A stretch of DNA of 64,000 nt. It comes from Pradoshia sp. D12 (GTDB lineage: Bacteria; Bacillota; Bacilli; Bacillales; Pradoshiaceae). The number at the start of each line of letters is the position of its first letter. Within the stretch, counting starts at the first letter, position 1. The translations under genes and the position numbers were made by a program. Positions 27,595 to 34,982 of this stretch are shown here, one piece after another. The notes under the pieces were generated by a model, which worked only from the letters and a program-made list of their open reading frames with translations, was not told where the DNA came from and did not search any database. The DNA lies in the NCBI RefSeq assembly GCF_008935075.1, contig NZ_CP044545.1, forward strand, positions 461,501-525,500, written 5' to 3'.

Positions 27595-28455
27595 ATGGAG
27601 GGACTTCAAAGGATGCTCGACAGCATCGAGTATATAGAAGATAATTTGGAACAGTATCTTTGTATGGAAGATATTGCTGAAATTGCCTGTATGTCAAAAT
27701 TTCATTTCCAGCGGATGTTCAGTATACTGACGGGATATACCGTAAGTGAATATATTAGGAATCGCCGTCTCACAGTTGCTGCGCAGGAACTGGTATATTC
27801 CAAGTCGAAGGTAATAGATGTTGCACTGAAATATGGCTATGAAACTCCGGAATCCTTTACAAAAGCATTCCGGAAAATTCATGGAATCAATCCGTCATCT
27901 GCAAAGAAAAATACTCAATCCTTGAAGGCTTATCCGAGGCTCTCTTTTCAAATTCAGTTAAAGGGTGATGTGGGAATGGATTATAAGATTGTCGAAAAGG
28001 AAGCATTTAAGGTTGTTGGGAAAAGCATACGCACGAGTACTAGTGGGGGAGAGAACAATCGGAAAATAGCCTCTTTCTGGGATGAATCTAATCAGAATGG
28101 ATTCGCCGCTGTACTTGCTAAAAATAGTGGATCTCTTGGATTAATTGGAGTTTGTATGGACTTTGATAAACTACAAGAAAATCTAACTTACTTGATCGGG
28201 GCAGAGAAACATATAGAACATGTCCCAAATGATTGGGAAGAACGACAGATTCCGGCTGCTACCTGGGCTGTTTTTCCTGTTCATGGCGCTATGCCTGATG
28301 CCATGCCAAAGGTGTGGAATCGAATTTTCTCTGAATGGTTTCCGGCAACAGGCTATGAGCATTCGGGTGGACCTGAGATGGAGGTTTACTTAAGTGATGG
28401 AGATCCATCTTCTAAGGATTATTATTCAGAAATATGGATACCAATTAAAAAATAA
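27595..28455 (+). CDS. AraC-family regulator with GyrI-like effector domain
   Basis: 286 residues. N-terminal AraC double helix-turn-helix (about 8-105: M-E-D-I-A-E-I-A-C-M-S-K-F-H-F-Q-R-M-F and V-I-D-V-A-L-K-Y-G-Y-E-T-P-E-S-F-T-K-A-F) is followed by a GyrI-like/AraC-effector-binding domain (about 125-286). This is the SbmC/Rob/BltR-type domain that binds hydrophobic or cationic small molecules. Such regulators usually control multidrug pumps or detoxification genes, but none is adjacent. AAAGGAG ribosome site. Monocistronic, closed by a strong hairpin. Confidence 0.88.
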   Translation: MEGLQRMLDSIEYIEDNLEQYLCMEDIAEIACMSKFHFQRMFSILTGYTVSEYIRNRRLTVAAQELVYSKSKVIDVALKYGYETPESFTKAFRKIHGINPSSAKKNTQSLKAYPRLSFQIQLKGDVGMDYKIVEKEAFKVVGKSIRTSTSGGENNRKIASFWDESNQNGFAAVLAKNSGSLGLIGVCMDFDKLQENLTYLIGAEKHIEHVPNDWEERQIPAATWAVFPVHGAMPDAMPKVWNRIFSEWFPATGYEHSGGPEMEVYLSDGDPSSKDYYSEIWIPIKK

Positions 28456-28495
28456 ATAGAAGGATAAGCTTATAAATTAATCGAGCGGATTCATT

Positions 28496-28529
28496 AAAGA
28501 AGCAATGTAGTGGGCTACATTGCTTCTTT
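28496..28529 (+). terminator. intrinsic terminator
   Basis: Perfect 15-bp stem AAAGAAGCAATGTAG / CTACATTGCTTCTTT with a four-base loop; A and T flanks allow action in both directions. Confidence 0.92.
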
Positions 28530-28630
28530 CTATTTGAGAGATGGAGAGACTTGAATTTAATAGGGGATCTTGCCCTAGTGTTTTCTTTTTGACCTTCATA
28601 TGAGAAAGATATTTGTAAGTAATTAACAAT

Positions 28631-28689
28631 TATCTTGTATTGCAAGGTAGTGTGGTTTAAACTGGTAATATACCTTGCAATGCAAGATA
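28631..28689 (+). promoter_or_regulatory. paired palindromic operator upstream of padR-like gene
   Basis: A 19-bp sequence at 28631-28649 recurs as its reverse complement at 28671-28689 with a single mismatch. Each arm is itself palindromic: CTTGCAATGCAAG at 28674-28686 is perfect, and CTTGTATTGCAAG at 28634-28646 has one mismatch. The second copy overlaps the region right after a TAATAT -10-like element, the expected place for autorepression by the PadR dimer. Confidence 0.65.
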
Positions 28690-28709
28690 AAAAGAGTGGT
28701 GGATTATAG

Positions 28710-29039
28710 ATGTCGCAAACCCAGATGATGAAGGGTATATTGGATGGTTGCCTTTTGGCTATTATCAAAGGAAAAGAATGTTATGGATATGAGATGGCAG
28801 AACGTTTAAGTGAGTATGGATTTGAGACAATCAGCGAAGGTACCATTTATCCATTATTGCTCCGAATGCAACGGGAAGGACTTATTACGTCTGTTCGCCG
28901 GGATTCAATTGCTGGACCAAAGAGAAAATATTATTCATTAACAGATGAAGGACAGGTAGCTTTAGAAAATTTTCTGGTTAGATGGGGTTACCTTGAGAAC
29001 AGCGTAAACGCGGTCATTAAGAAAGAAATTGAAGGATGA
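28710..29039 (+). CDS. PadR family transcriptional regulator
   Basis: 109 residues with the PadR winged-helix signature: G-K-E-C-Y-G-Y-E-M-A-E-R-L near residue 22, E-G-T-I-Y-P-L-L-L-R-M-Q-R-E-G-L-I (recognition helix), and the wing G-P-K-R-K-Y-Y-S-L-T-D-E-G. It belongs to the short PadR-s1 group. A doubled palindrome lies upstream. The HAAS-domain membrane protein gene follows 12 bp downstream in the same unit, a very common PadR pairing in Firmicutes. The ligand is unknown. Confidence 0.92.
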   Translation: MSQTQMMKGILDGCLLAIIKGKECYGYEMAERLSEYGFETISEGTIYPLLLRMQREGLITSVRRDSIAGPKRKYYSLTDEGQVALENFLVRWGYLENSVNAVIKKEIEG

Positions 29040-29051
29040 GGTGATGCAAAA

Positions 29052-29804
29052 GTGGAGCAACTTCAACTGTCTGATAAAAGTCAGAAGTTTATTGATGATT
29101 TAAAGATATACTTGTTTTCAAGTGGAAAAAATGATCAGGAGATTAATGATATTACGAAAGAACTTGAGGAGCATTTATATGAAGCCGAGCTAAATGGTAA
29201 ATCTATTGATCAGATTATTGGATCTTCTCCTAAAGAGTATATGCAGAGTATCTCCAATGAAATGAGGACGGATTATAAAGCATGGGTAAAATATATACCC
29301 CTGATTATAGCTGGAGCAATGTCATTTTCGATTTTCGGAGATCTTTTGAAAGGTACATTAAGCTATAGTGTATTAAAAATCATTGGAACGGCTGTGTATT
29401 GTGTGCTCTTTTTTATCGGAGTAATGATTGCATTTCGCTATACAGCCAGGAATCAAGTGTCTAAAATTCGAGAGTTTTTAATATTATTAGCCCCTATTTT
29501 CATTAGTATGGTCGTCTTTATGGGTTTGCTTGTCGCTGATTCAATCTATCCTACACCAACCATTAACTTTGGTGTTTTAGGGAGTACAGTCATCGGCTTA
29601 CTTTTTCTTTGCTTTATCGTTACATTCTCCATTTGGGCAAAAACCGCAATCCTGCCCGTTTTTTTAATTTCATTTCACTTACCGACCATCGTATTAGCTC
29701 GAACAACTTTAAATGAAGAATTGCAGTTAATTATGGGTTTAGCTATAACATATATATTGATCGGAATTTATTTATTTTATGAAGTGAGAAAAACAAAATC
29801 ATAA
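29052..29804 (+). CDS. HAAS-domain membrane protein paired with PadR
   Basis: Starts at GTG 29052 after GAGGTGAT. 250 residues. A soluble helical N-terminus (about 1-75: I-D-D-L-K-I-Y-L ... I-T-K-E-L-E-E-H-L-Y-E-A-E) has the form of the HAAS domain, which in PadR operons is proposed to bind the regulator. It is followed by six or so membrane helices. It is cotranscribed with the padR-like gene and probably forms a membrane-linked regulatory pair with it. No catalytic or transport motif is seen. Confidence 0.72.
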   Translation: MEQLQLSDKSQKFIDDLKIYLFSSGKNDQEINDITKELEEHLYEAELNGKSIDQIIGSSPKEYMQSISNEMRTDYKAWVKYIPLIIAGAMSFSIFGDLLKGTLSYSVLKIIGTAVYCVLFFIGVMIAFRYTARNQVSKIREFLILLAPIFISMVVFMGLLVADSIYPTPTINFGVLGSTVIGLLFLCFIVTFSIWAKTAILPVFLISFHLPTIVLARTTLNEELQLIMGLAITYILIGIYLFYEVRKTKS

Positions 29805-29984
29805 CAAAAGTTTTTTGAGGGTTATCCGGAACGTTAGTTTTACTGACTTTCTGGAGGACCCTTTCCTATCTTATTCAATTGATTTCCTATAACAAGCCGG
29901 TTAACTAGGAATGCAGGTTAGATTAAGAAGGATTTATATGTTTTAATCGAATTATTTAACCAAATTTTAAATTTGGAGGATTAT

Positions 29985-30056
29985 ATGACTGCCTTTGCGT
30001 TTTTGTTTATTCTAAAAATTGTTTTCTTAAAGGTTACTATAATAAGAGTAAAATAA
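29985..30056 (+). CDS. putative 23-residue membrane microprotein
   Basis: ATG 29985 is preceded by TTTGGAGG at ideal spacing, and the frame gives M-T-A-F-A-F-L-F-I-L-K-I-V-F-L-K-V-T-I-I-R-V-K and a stop. It is hydrophobic and basic, as expected of a tiny membrane peptide or a leader peptide. It ends 35 bp before the HIT gene and could be part of its transcript. The only support is the ribosome site and composition. Confidence 0.35.
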   Translation: MTAFAFLFILKIVFLKVTIIRVK

Positions 30057-30091
30057 TATAAAATAAAACTGAAACTGAGGAGGTTATTGAA

Positions 30092-30472
30092 GTGAAAGAA
30101 TGCCCATTTTGTAATCCTGAAACAATAGAACTGCAAGAAGTTGTTGTAAAAAATGAACATTGTATGTTTCTGCAAATGCCACAAGAAGTATTAGTCGGCT
30201 CAGGATTAATAGTTCCAATAAAACACCGTGAAACAGTGTTTGACTTAACAGAAGATGAATGGTTTGCAACCTATTCATTACTGCAAGAAGTGAAAGATCT
30301 CCTGGATGAAACATATCGACCTGATGGGTACAATATTGGTTGGAACTGCAATGCAATTGGAGGTCAACATATCATGCATTCTCACCTACATATTATTCCT
30401 CGATTTAGTGATGAACCCTATGCTGGCAAAGGACTTAGACACTGGCTGAAAAGTTTAGAAAATAAGAGATAA
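30092..30472 (+). CDS. HIT family protein
   Basis: Starts at GTG 30092 after GAGGAGG. 126 residues with the histidine triad H-S-H-L-H (His96, His98, His100) and an N-terminal E-C-P-F-C pair (Cys4, Cys7), which in HIT proteins often contributes to a zinc site. This family hydrolyses or transfers nucleotide phosphoramidates and dinucleoside polyphosphates. The chain is complete. The specific substrate is unknown. It lies in a stretch of small accessory genes with no obvious functional partner. Confidence 0.88.
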   Translation: MKECPFCNPETIELQEVVVKNEHCMFLQMPQEVLVGSGLIVPIKHRETVFDLTEDEWFATYSLLQEVKDLLDETYRPDGYNIGWNCNAIGGQHIMHSHLHIIPRFSDEPYAGKGLRHWLKSLENKR

Positions 30473-30521
30473 TGGTAACTAATTCGAGCCTTACTTATCT
30501 AAAAAGTATAGGAGAGTTTTT

Positions 30522-30740
30522 ATGAAGATTTACTGGTTATTAGTGTTTTTAATTTTTATCATTTGGTACAGAGTATCTCTACCATACGCCGAACCAAGTT
30601 GGTGGTCTATCTTTTCCTCGAGCCGTTCAACGCATACACCTATGATGGAGCAAGTTTCTTTAATTAAAGCAATTTTTATAGCTCTTATATTTTTTGCTTT
30701 GGCATCTCCAGTGCGTCAAATAATCCAAAAACGTAAGTAG
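30522..30740 (+). CDS. small two-helix membrane protein, 72 aa
   Basis: 72 residues with a hydrophobic N-terminal helix (Y-W-L-L-V-F-L-I-F-I-I-W-Y) and a second near the C-terminus (L-I-K-A-I-F-I-A-L-I-F-F-A-L-A-S), ending in a basic tail. The loop is Ser/Pro-rich. A TAGGAGAG ribosome site supports the start. No family is recognised. It follows the HIT gene by 49 bp with no terminator between. Confidence 0.55.
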   Translation: MKIYWLLVFLIFIIWYRVSLPYAEPSWWSIFSSSRSTHTPMMEQVSLIKAIFIALIFFALASPVRQIIQKRK

Positions 30741-30811
30741 CCATGTTTATAATTCATATAGTAAGTGGAATTCTCACTTAAATTTTCAGGGCGTTGATCT
30801 TAGGAGGATTA

Positions 30812-30862
30812 ATGCCTTTTCGTGTTGAATTTCTTATGGAGATAAAGAAGCAGGAATGTTAA
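30812..30862 (+). CDS. 16-residue ORF, paralogue of the one at 31764
   Basis: ATG 30812 with TAGGAGG just upstream encodes M-P-F-R-V-E-F-L-M-E-I-K-K-Q-E-C and stops. A second ORF of the same length and pattern lies about 950 bp downstream (31764-31814). They share F-x-V-E-F-L-M and a 17-base identical DNA core. The stop overlaps an ATG (30856) in the frame of the phosphotransferase, so it could act as a coupled leader peptide. It may equally be the relic of a dispersed repeat. Confidence 0.35.
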   Translation: MPFRVEFLMEIKKQEC

Positions 30863-30915
30863 ACAATAGACAGAAACTAAACGGTGGCAAATTTATATTG
30901 AGGGGTATTTGTGAA

Positions 30916-31707
30916 ATGTCAAAATACGAAAAAGAAGAAATTCTAACTGGAGGAAATGTCTCAACCGTATATCGTTTAGGAGATACCGTTCGAAGAGATT
31001 TAAAGCCAGACAGTACGAAAATTCACAAGCTATTAATACATTTAGAAAATAAAGGATTCACTTATGCACCTAAATTTTTTGGTATTGATGAAAAAGGTAG
31101 AGAGATTTTGTCATATATAGAAGGTGAAGCGGGTAATTATCCTTTAAAGGGATATATGTGGTCTGATGAAGTTTTAAAAGAAATAGCTCAGATGCTTAGT
31201 CTCTACCACGATTCAGTGAGTGATTTTTTAATTGAAGAAGATTGGAAGTCGATAGATAATACTCCGCAACCATTCGAGGTGCTTTGTCATAATGATTTCG
31301 CTATATATAACATTATCTTTAATCGTAAACGACCGGTAGGTATAATTGATTTTGATGTTGCTGGCCCTGGACCGAGACTCTGGGACATTGCCTATACCCT
31401 TTATACTTGTATTCCTTTAAGTAGAGCTTATCAATCTGAAACAGGTGAAGAAGTTATTTATAATTTCTTAGACCACGCTATGAAAATAAAACACAGAGTA
31501 AAATTGTTTTTTGAATCCTATGGAAAGGAAGTGGAAGAAGTTTTTTTAGAGATGGTATTGTTGCGATTACAAGGGCTATGTAAAACAATTGAAAGAAAAG
31601 CTAAAGAAGGCGATAGTAATTTTCAAAAAATGATAGATGAAGGACACCTTGAACATTATCAAAATGATATCAAGTTCATTAGTGAACACGGAAAAGAGTG
31701 GATGTAA
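30916..31707 (+). CDS. aminoglycoside phosphotransferase-family (APH/ChoK) enzyme
   Basis: I set the start at ATG 30916 (M-S-K-Y-E-K-E-E), with GAGGGG about 10 bases upstream; an in-frame ATG at 30856 overlaps the stop of a 16-residue ORF and might be used by coupling. 263 residues with the kinase catalytic loop C-H-N-D-F-A-I-Y-N and the metal-binding I-D-F-D-V-A-G-P-G-P-R. The family covers kinases for aminoglycosides, choline, homoserine and others. No specific resistance subgroup is recognised, so the substrate is open. Confidence 0.82.
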   Translation: MSKYEKEEILTGGNVSTVYRLGDTVRRDLKPDSTKIHKLLIHLENKGFTYAPKFFGIDEKGREILSYIEGEAGNYPLKGYMWSDEVLKEIAQMLSLYHDSVSDFLIEEDWKSIDNTPQPFEVLCHNDFAIYNIIFNRKRPVGIIDFDVAGPGPRLWDIAYTLYTCIPLSRAYQSETGEEVIYNFLDHAMKIKHRVKLFFESYGKEVEEVFLEMVLLRLQGLCKTIERKAKEGDSNFQKMIDEGHLEHYQNDIKFISEHGKEWM

Positions 31708-31763
31708 AAGGGGAAAGGTTGGAATTGACAGGGGAAAGAGCAGAAGGCCAAGTTGACCAAAAG

Positions 31764-31814
31764 ATGTCTTTCTATGTTGAATTTCTTATGGTATTAAAGG
31801 GACAAGTTAGCTAA
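31764..31814 (+). CDS. 16-residue ORF, paralogue of the one at 30812
   Basis: Encodes M-S-F-Y-V-E-F-L-M-V-L-K-G-Q-V-S then stop. Same length and pattern as the upstream ORF, with a 17-base identical core at 31775-31791 against 30823-30839. The ribosome site is weak here. It may be a duplicated leader or a repeat remnant. Confidence 0.3.
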   Translation: MSFYVEFLMVLKGQVS

Positions 31815-31901
31815 GAAGGATTTATTGCGGATTTACAGAATGTTACAATTCGAAGTGAGATAGTCTTCAAAAAAATAAAAGGGAAAAAGGAAGTGATTGA
31901 T

Positions 31902-32075
31902 ATGTCCATCGGAATTCTTGCCCTTGTAACTATGACAATATGGATTATACAAATTAATGAGTTCAATAAACCTGAAGAAAAACAAGACAATAGAAAAACA
32001 ATAGTCTTAACTTCCTGTGGGTGTTTGTTAACAACAGTTTTGACCGTCCATCTTTTTCAAAATTTCATCGCCTAA
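31902..32075 (+). CDS. small two-helix membrane protein, 57 aa
   Basis: ATG 31902 is preceded by AAAAAGGAAG; an in-frame GTG at 31893 is too close to that site. 57 residues: a first hydrophobic helix (S-I-G-I-L-A-L-V-T-M-T-I-W-I-I), a charged loop with K-P-E-E-K-Q-D-N-R-K, and a second helix with C-G-C-L-L-T-T-V-L. No family is recognised. Confidence 0.45.
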   Translation: MSIGILALVTMTIWIIQINEFNKPEEKQDNRKTIVLTSCGCLLTTVLTVHLFQNFIA

Positions 32076-32124
32076 GGTAGTAGTTCTTTAATAGTGTTAT
32101 AGCAATTATATGGAGGTGTTATTG

Positions 32125-32262
32125 TTGAATGAGGACAAAGATAAGCGTAACAAAAATAAGATAGACACCGAGGATGGTTGGAATAGAACCGTTTATGGAA
32201 GTCCAACAATAGGGGGAATAGTCGTAGTCGGTGCCATTGTTCTATACCTATTATTTAAATAA
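32125..32262 (+). CDS. small single-helix membrane protein, 45 aa
   Basis: TTG 32125 lies 8 bases after GGAGG (32112-32116). The product has a charged hydrophilic N-terminus (N-E-D-K-D-K-R-N-K-N-K) and a C-terminal hydrophobic helix (I-G-G-I-V-V-V-G-A-I-V-L-Y-L-L-F-K). Composition and ribosome site look genuine. No family is recognised; it resembles the many tiny tail-anchored proteins of Bacillus accessory regions. Confidence 0.5.
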   Translation: MNEDKDKRNKNKIDTEDGWNRTVYGSPTIGGIVVVGAIVLYLLFK

Positions 32263-32403
32263 TATTTATTAAAGATGTCTAAGTTGAACAAGGATGATCA
32301 AAAGTTGGTCATTTAATTTTTCTTTTTACATTGTTAAAATCCTTCGAAAATAGCCCTCTCAACTGAAGCTGCTTTATTATTCTAAGACTAAATGATAAAT
32401 AAA

Positions 32404-32423
32404 GAGCTGCAAAGTTGCAGCTC
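32404..32423 (-). terminator. intrinsic terminator of dhaKL
   Basis: GAGCTGC / GCAGCTC stem with a six-base loop, followed on the minus strand by TTTATTT. Confidence 0.7.
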
Positions 32424-32471
32424 CTTAGAGTGGCTAGGTTATAAGAGTTGTATGGTTGGCAATCAATGCTG

Positions 32472-34229
32472 TTATCTTAGGCTGCTGGAGAGCTCTGTGA
32501 AGATAACTCCAAGTCCATAAGCTCCAGCATCAGGATAACCCAGGCTTCTTTCTCCAACCGTACCAGCACGTCCCATGCGGGCGACGATTGTTTCTGTATA
32601 TTTAGCGCCTTTAACAGCAGCTGCTGCCCCATTTTCAAAGGCAGTTTTAAAGTCTATTCCAGCTTTTGCGCACTCAGACCAAGAGTCAGCACATGGAACT
32701 AAAGCATCAATCAGAGTTTTGTCACCGACGACTGCACCTCTACCAAATGAACGTTCTCCAGTTACTTGTATTCCTTTAACAGCTGCCTGTAATAGGTTTG
32801 CAAACTCCTCGATCGTTAATTCATTTTTATCGCCTGCGGCTTTGCCGGCTGCACGGAATGCAGAACCCCAAATTGGACCGGACGCTCCACCACAATATTC
32901 CATAATGACCATCGAGCATGCATCAAGGAATGTTCCAATAGATAATGGTTCCTGATTTAAGATAGAACTCCATTCTCGTTTCAATTGCTTGAATCCTTTA
33001 GCAACGCTCATACCAAAGTCTCCGTCACCGGCATGAGAGTCAAGCTCGCAGAATGGTATCTCATTGCGGATAATGACTTCGCTCATTTTATCAATGAGAT
33101 AGATGATGTTCTCTAAGGAAAGGACATCATCGTGGATTACAGCGTATTCCTCACTTGTCGCTGTATTGAATGAAACGGTCTTTTCTTCAATCTCATCAAC
33201 AGGGTCGGTATACTGAACACCCTCAACAGGTGCATCCACTTTAAATGCCGCAGCAGAACATTCGCTTGATAATAATGATTTCAGCTCATCATCAAGCTTC
33301 ATAATTGTCAAGGATACTCCAGCCATATCAATACTTGTCATATAATTGCCGACAAAGGTTCTATAAACATGAATATTTCTGTTACTCATTTCTCTCATAA
33401 CCGAATTGTTAAATAAATAGAGTTCTTGAAGTGGAGTACTTCCGAAGCCATTTACAAGAATAGCAATATCAGATGTTTCATCCCCATCTTGTCCAAAATC
33501 CTTTAGAAGATCATCTATCATTTGTTTAGCCAACTCATTTGCAGAAATCAATTTTTCTCTTCTGATTCCTGGTTCTCCATGAATGCCGACACCGTATTCG
33601 ATTTCATCTTCTTCTAATTTGAATGTCGGAGTTCCTTTAGCTGGAACGGTACAGGATGTAAGAGCTGCCCCGATGCTTTTTACATTTTCTGCGGCTTTTT
33701 CTGCAATTGCTTTTACCTGCATAAGGTCTCTGCCTTCTTCGGCAGCTGCACCGGCAATTTTATGAACAAGTACAGTTCCTGCAACACCGCGGCGTCCTAC
33801 AGAATACAGACTGTCTTCAACGGCTATATCGTCAGCTACTCGAACATATTCAACCTGGATACCATCCTCGATTGCTAAAGCGGCACCATTTTTAAAGTTC
33901 ATGATGTCACCGCTGTAATTTTTAATAATCATCAGGACCCCTTTTTGACCGGCAGCTGCTTTGATTCCCTGATACACTTGTATTTGTGATGGCGAAGCAA
34001 ACACATCCCCGCATACTGCAGCATCAAGCATACCTTTTCCGACAAAGCCCGCATGTGCAGGTTCATGCCCACTGCCTCCCCCGCTAATTAAGCTCACTTT
34101 GTTTTCATTTATTACTCGTTTCTTAATAATTTTATATTTCTTCAGAAACTCGAGTTCCGGATGTGCCATGATTAATCCATTAGCCATCTCCATTACGAGG
34201 TTCTCAGGTTTATTTATAATCTTCTTCAT
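32472..34229 (-). CDS. dhaKL: dihydroxyacetone kinase, fused DhaK-DhaL
   Basis: 585 residues. An N-terminal DhaK domain (about 1-330) has I-S-G-G-G-S-G-H-E-P-A-H and the G-I-H-G-E-P-G-I loop, whose His binds dihydroxyacetone covalently. A C-terminal DhaL domain (about 375-585) has the nucleotide/Mg2+ motif D-S-H-A-G-D-G-D-F-G. Fusion of both parts and the absence of a DhaM phosphotransfer gene nearby point to an ATP-dependent kinase of the Citrobacter type. GGGAGG precedes the ATG. It is divergent from dhaS-dhaQ, with a DhaS-type operator between, so it should be induced by dihydroxyacetone. Confidence 0.93.
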   Translation of the reverse strand: MKKIINKPENLVMEMANGLIMAHPELEFLKKYKIIKKRVINENKVSLISGGGSGHEPAHAGFVGKGMLDAAVCGDVFASPSQIQVYQGIKAAAGQKGVLMIIKNYSGDIMNFKNGAALAIEDGIQVEYVRVADDIAVEDSLYSVGRRGVAGTVLVHKIAGAAAEEGRDLMQVKAIAEKAAENVKSIGAALTSCTVPAKGTPTFKLEEDEIEYGVGIHGEPGIRREKLISANELAKQMIDDLLKDFGQDGDETSDIAILVNGFGSTPLQELYLFNNSVMREMSNRNIHVYRTFVGNYMTSIDMAGVSLTIMKLDDELKSLLSSECSAAAFKVDAPVEGVQYTDPVDEIEEKTVSFNTATSEEYAVIHDDVLSLENIIYLIDKMSEVIIRNEIPFCELDSHAGDGDFGMSVAKGFKQLKREWSSILNQEPLSIGTFLDACSMVIMEYCGGASGPIWGSAFRAAGKAAGDKNELTIEEFANLLQAAVKGIQVTGERSFGRGAVVGDKTLIDALVPCADSWSECAKAGIDFKTAFENGAAAAVKGAKYTETIVARMGRAGTVGERSLGYPDAGAYGLGVIFTELSSSLR

Positions 34230-34281
34230 TTGTATTACCTCCCGTTTCTATTAAAAATTGGTAGTCTTGCTAAATTTATTC

Positions 34282-34313
34282 ATACTGTTAACAGTATAAT
34301 GTAAGCGTTTTAA
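34282..34313 (-). promoter_or_regulatory. dhaKL promoter region: 16-bp palindrome and cre-like site
   Basis: A perfect palindrome ATACTGTTAACAGTAT spans 34282-34297 and contains the minus-strand TATACT -10-like element. Next to it, ATGTAAGCGTTTTAA (34299-34313) matches the CcpA cre consensus with one mismatch. Together they suggest catabolite repression plus one more control at the promoter. The -35 is poor, consistent with activation by DhaS from the adjacent site. Confidence 0.5.
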
Positions 34314-34320
34314 AGTAAAC

Positions 34321-34342
34321 GGACAAATAACCGTATTTGTCA
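34321..34342. promoter_or_regulatory. DhaS operator
   Basis: GGACAAAT-AACCGT-ATTTGTCA, an inverted repeat with a 6-bp spacer. The published Lactococcus DhaS site is GGACACAT-N6-ATTTGTCC, so spacing is identical and only one base differs in each half. It lies about 50 bp upstream of the presumed dhaKL start, a good position for an activator. Confidence 0.85.
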
Positions 34343-34405
34343 AAATAGCCGTAATTATATCATTTTTGTATAATTAAATTACAATTTTAATAGGGAAGGT
34401 AACCC

Positions 34406-34963
34406 ATGACCTCATCGATTATCACACAAAAAATAATTGCAAAATCATTAAAAGATTTAATGGTAACTGAACCTTTTCATAAAATTTCAGTAAGCGACAT
34501 TATGGTAAACTGTAAGATGCGAAGGCAAACATTTTACTACCATTTTCAAGATAAATATGAATTGCTTGGCTGGATTTATAAAGAAGAAACGAAGGAAAAT
34601 ATTACAGACTTTATTGGATATGAAAAGTGGGAGAACATCTTTCATTTGTTATTGGAATACTTCAGTCAGAATCGACGATTCTATCAAAATGCATTTAAAG
34701 TAGAAGAGCAAAATTCCTTTAACGAATACTTATATGAACACACAAAGAATTTGTATCTTGAGATTATTACTAACCGTTTGGACGGAAGCGGATTAAAGGT
34801 TTCTAATGAAAGGAAAGAATTAATGGCTTCTTTTTATAGCTATGGGTTTGTAGGGATAATCAAAGAGTGGATTGAGAAAGATTGCACTCTCGAATCTTCC
34901 ACGATGTCATCCTTGATGAAATATATGATAAATGATCAATTACTGCCATTTCTGCAGGAGTGA
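34406..34963 (+). CDS. dhaS: dihydroxyacetone kinase operon activator DhaS (TetR family)
   Basis: 185 residues. N-terminal TetR-type helix-turn-helix (about 10-55) with K-I-S-V-S-D-I-M-V-N-C-K-M-R-R-Q-T-F-Y-Y-H-F, then an alpha-helical partner-binding domain. In Lactococcus lactis DhaS becomes an activator when bound to DhaQ loaded with dihydroxyacetone. The gene is followed after 19 bp by dhaQ and is divergent from dhaKL. GGGAAGGT is the ribosome site. Confidence 0.9.
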   Translation: MTSSIITQKIIAKSLKDLMVTEPFHKISVSDIMVNCKMRRQTFYYHFQDKYELLGWIYKEETKENITDFIGYEKWENIFHLLLEYFSQNRRFYQNAFKVEEQNSFNEYLYEHTKNLYLEIITNRLDGSGLKVSNERKELMASFYSYGFVGIIKEWIEKDCTLESSTMSSLMKYMINDQLLPFLQE

Positions 34964-34982
34964 GCAGCGAGAGGGAATAAGA

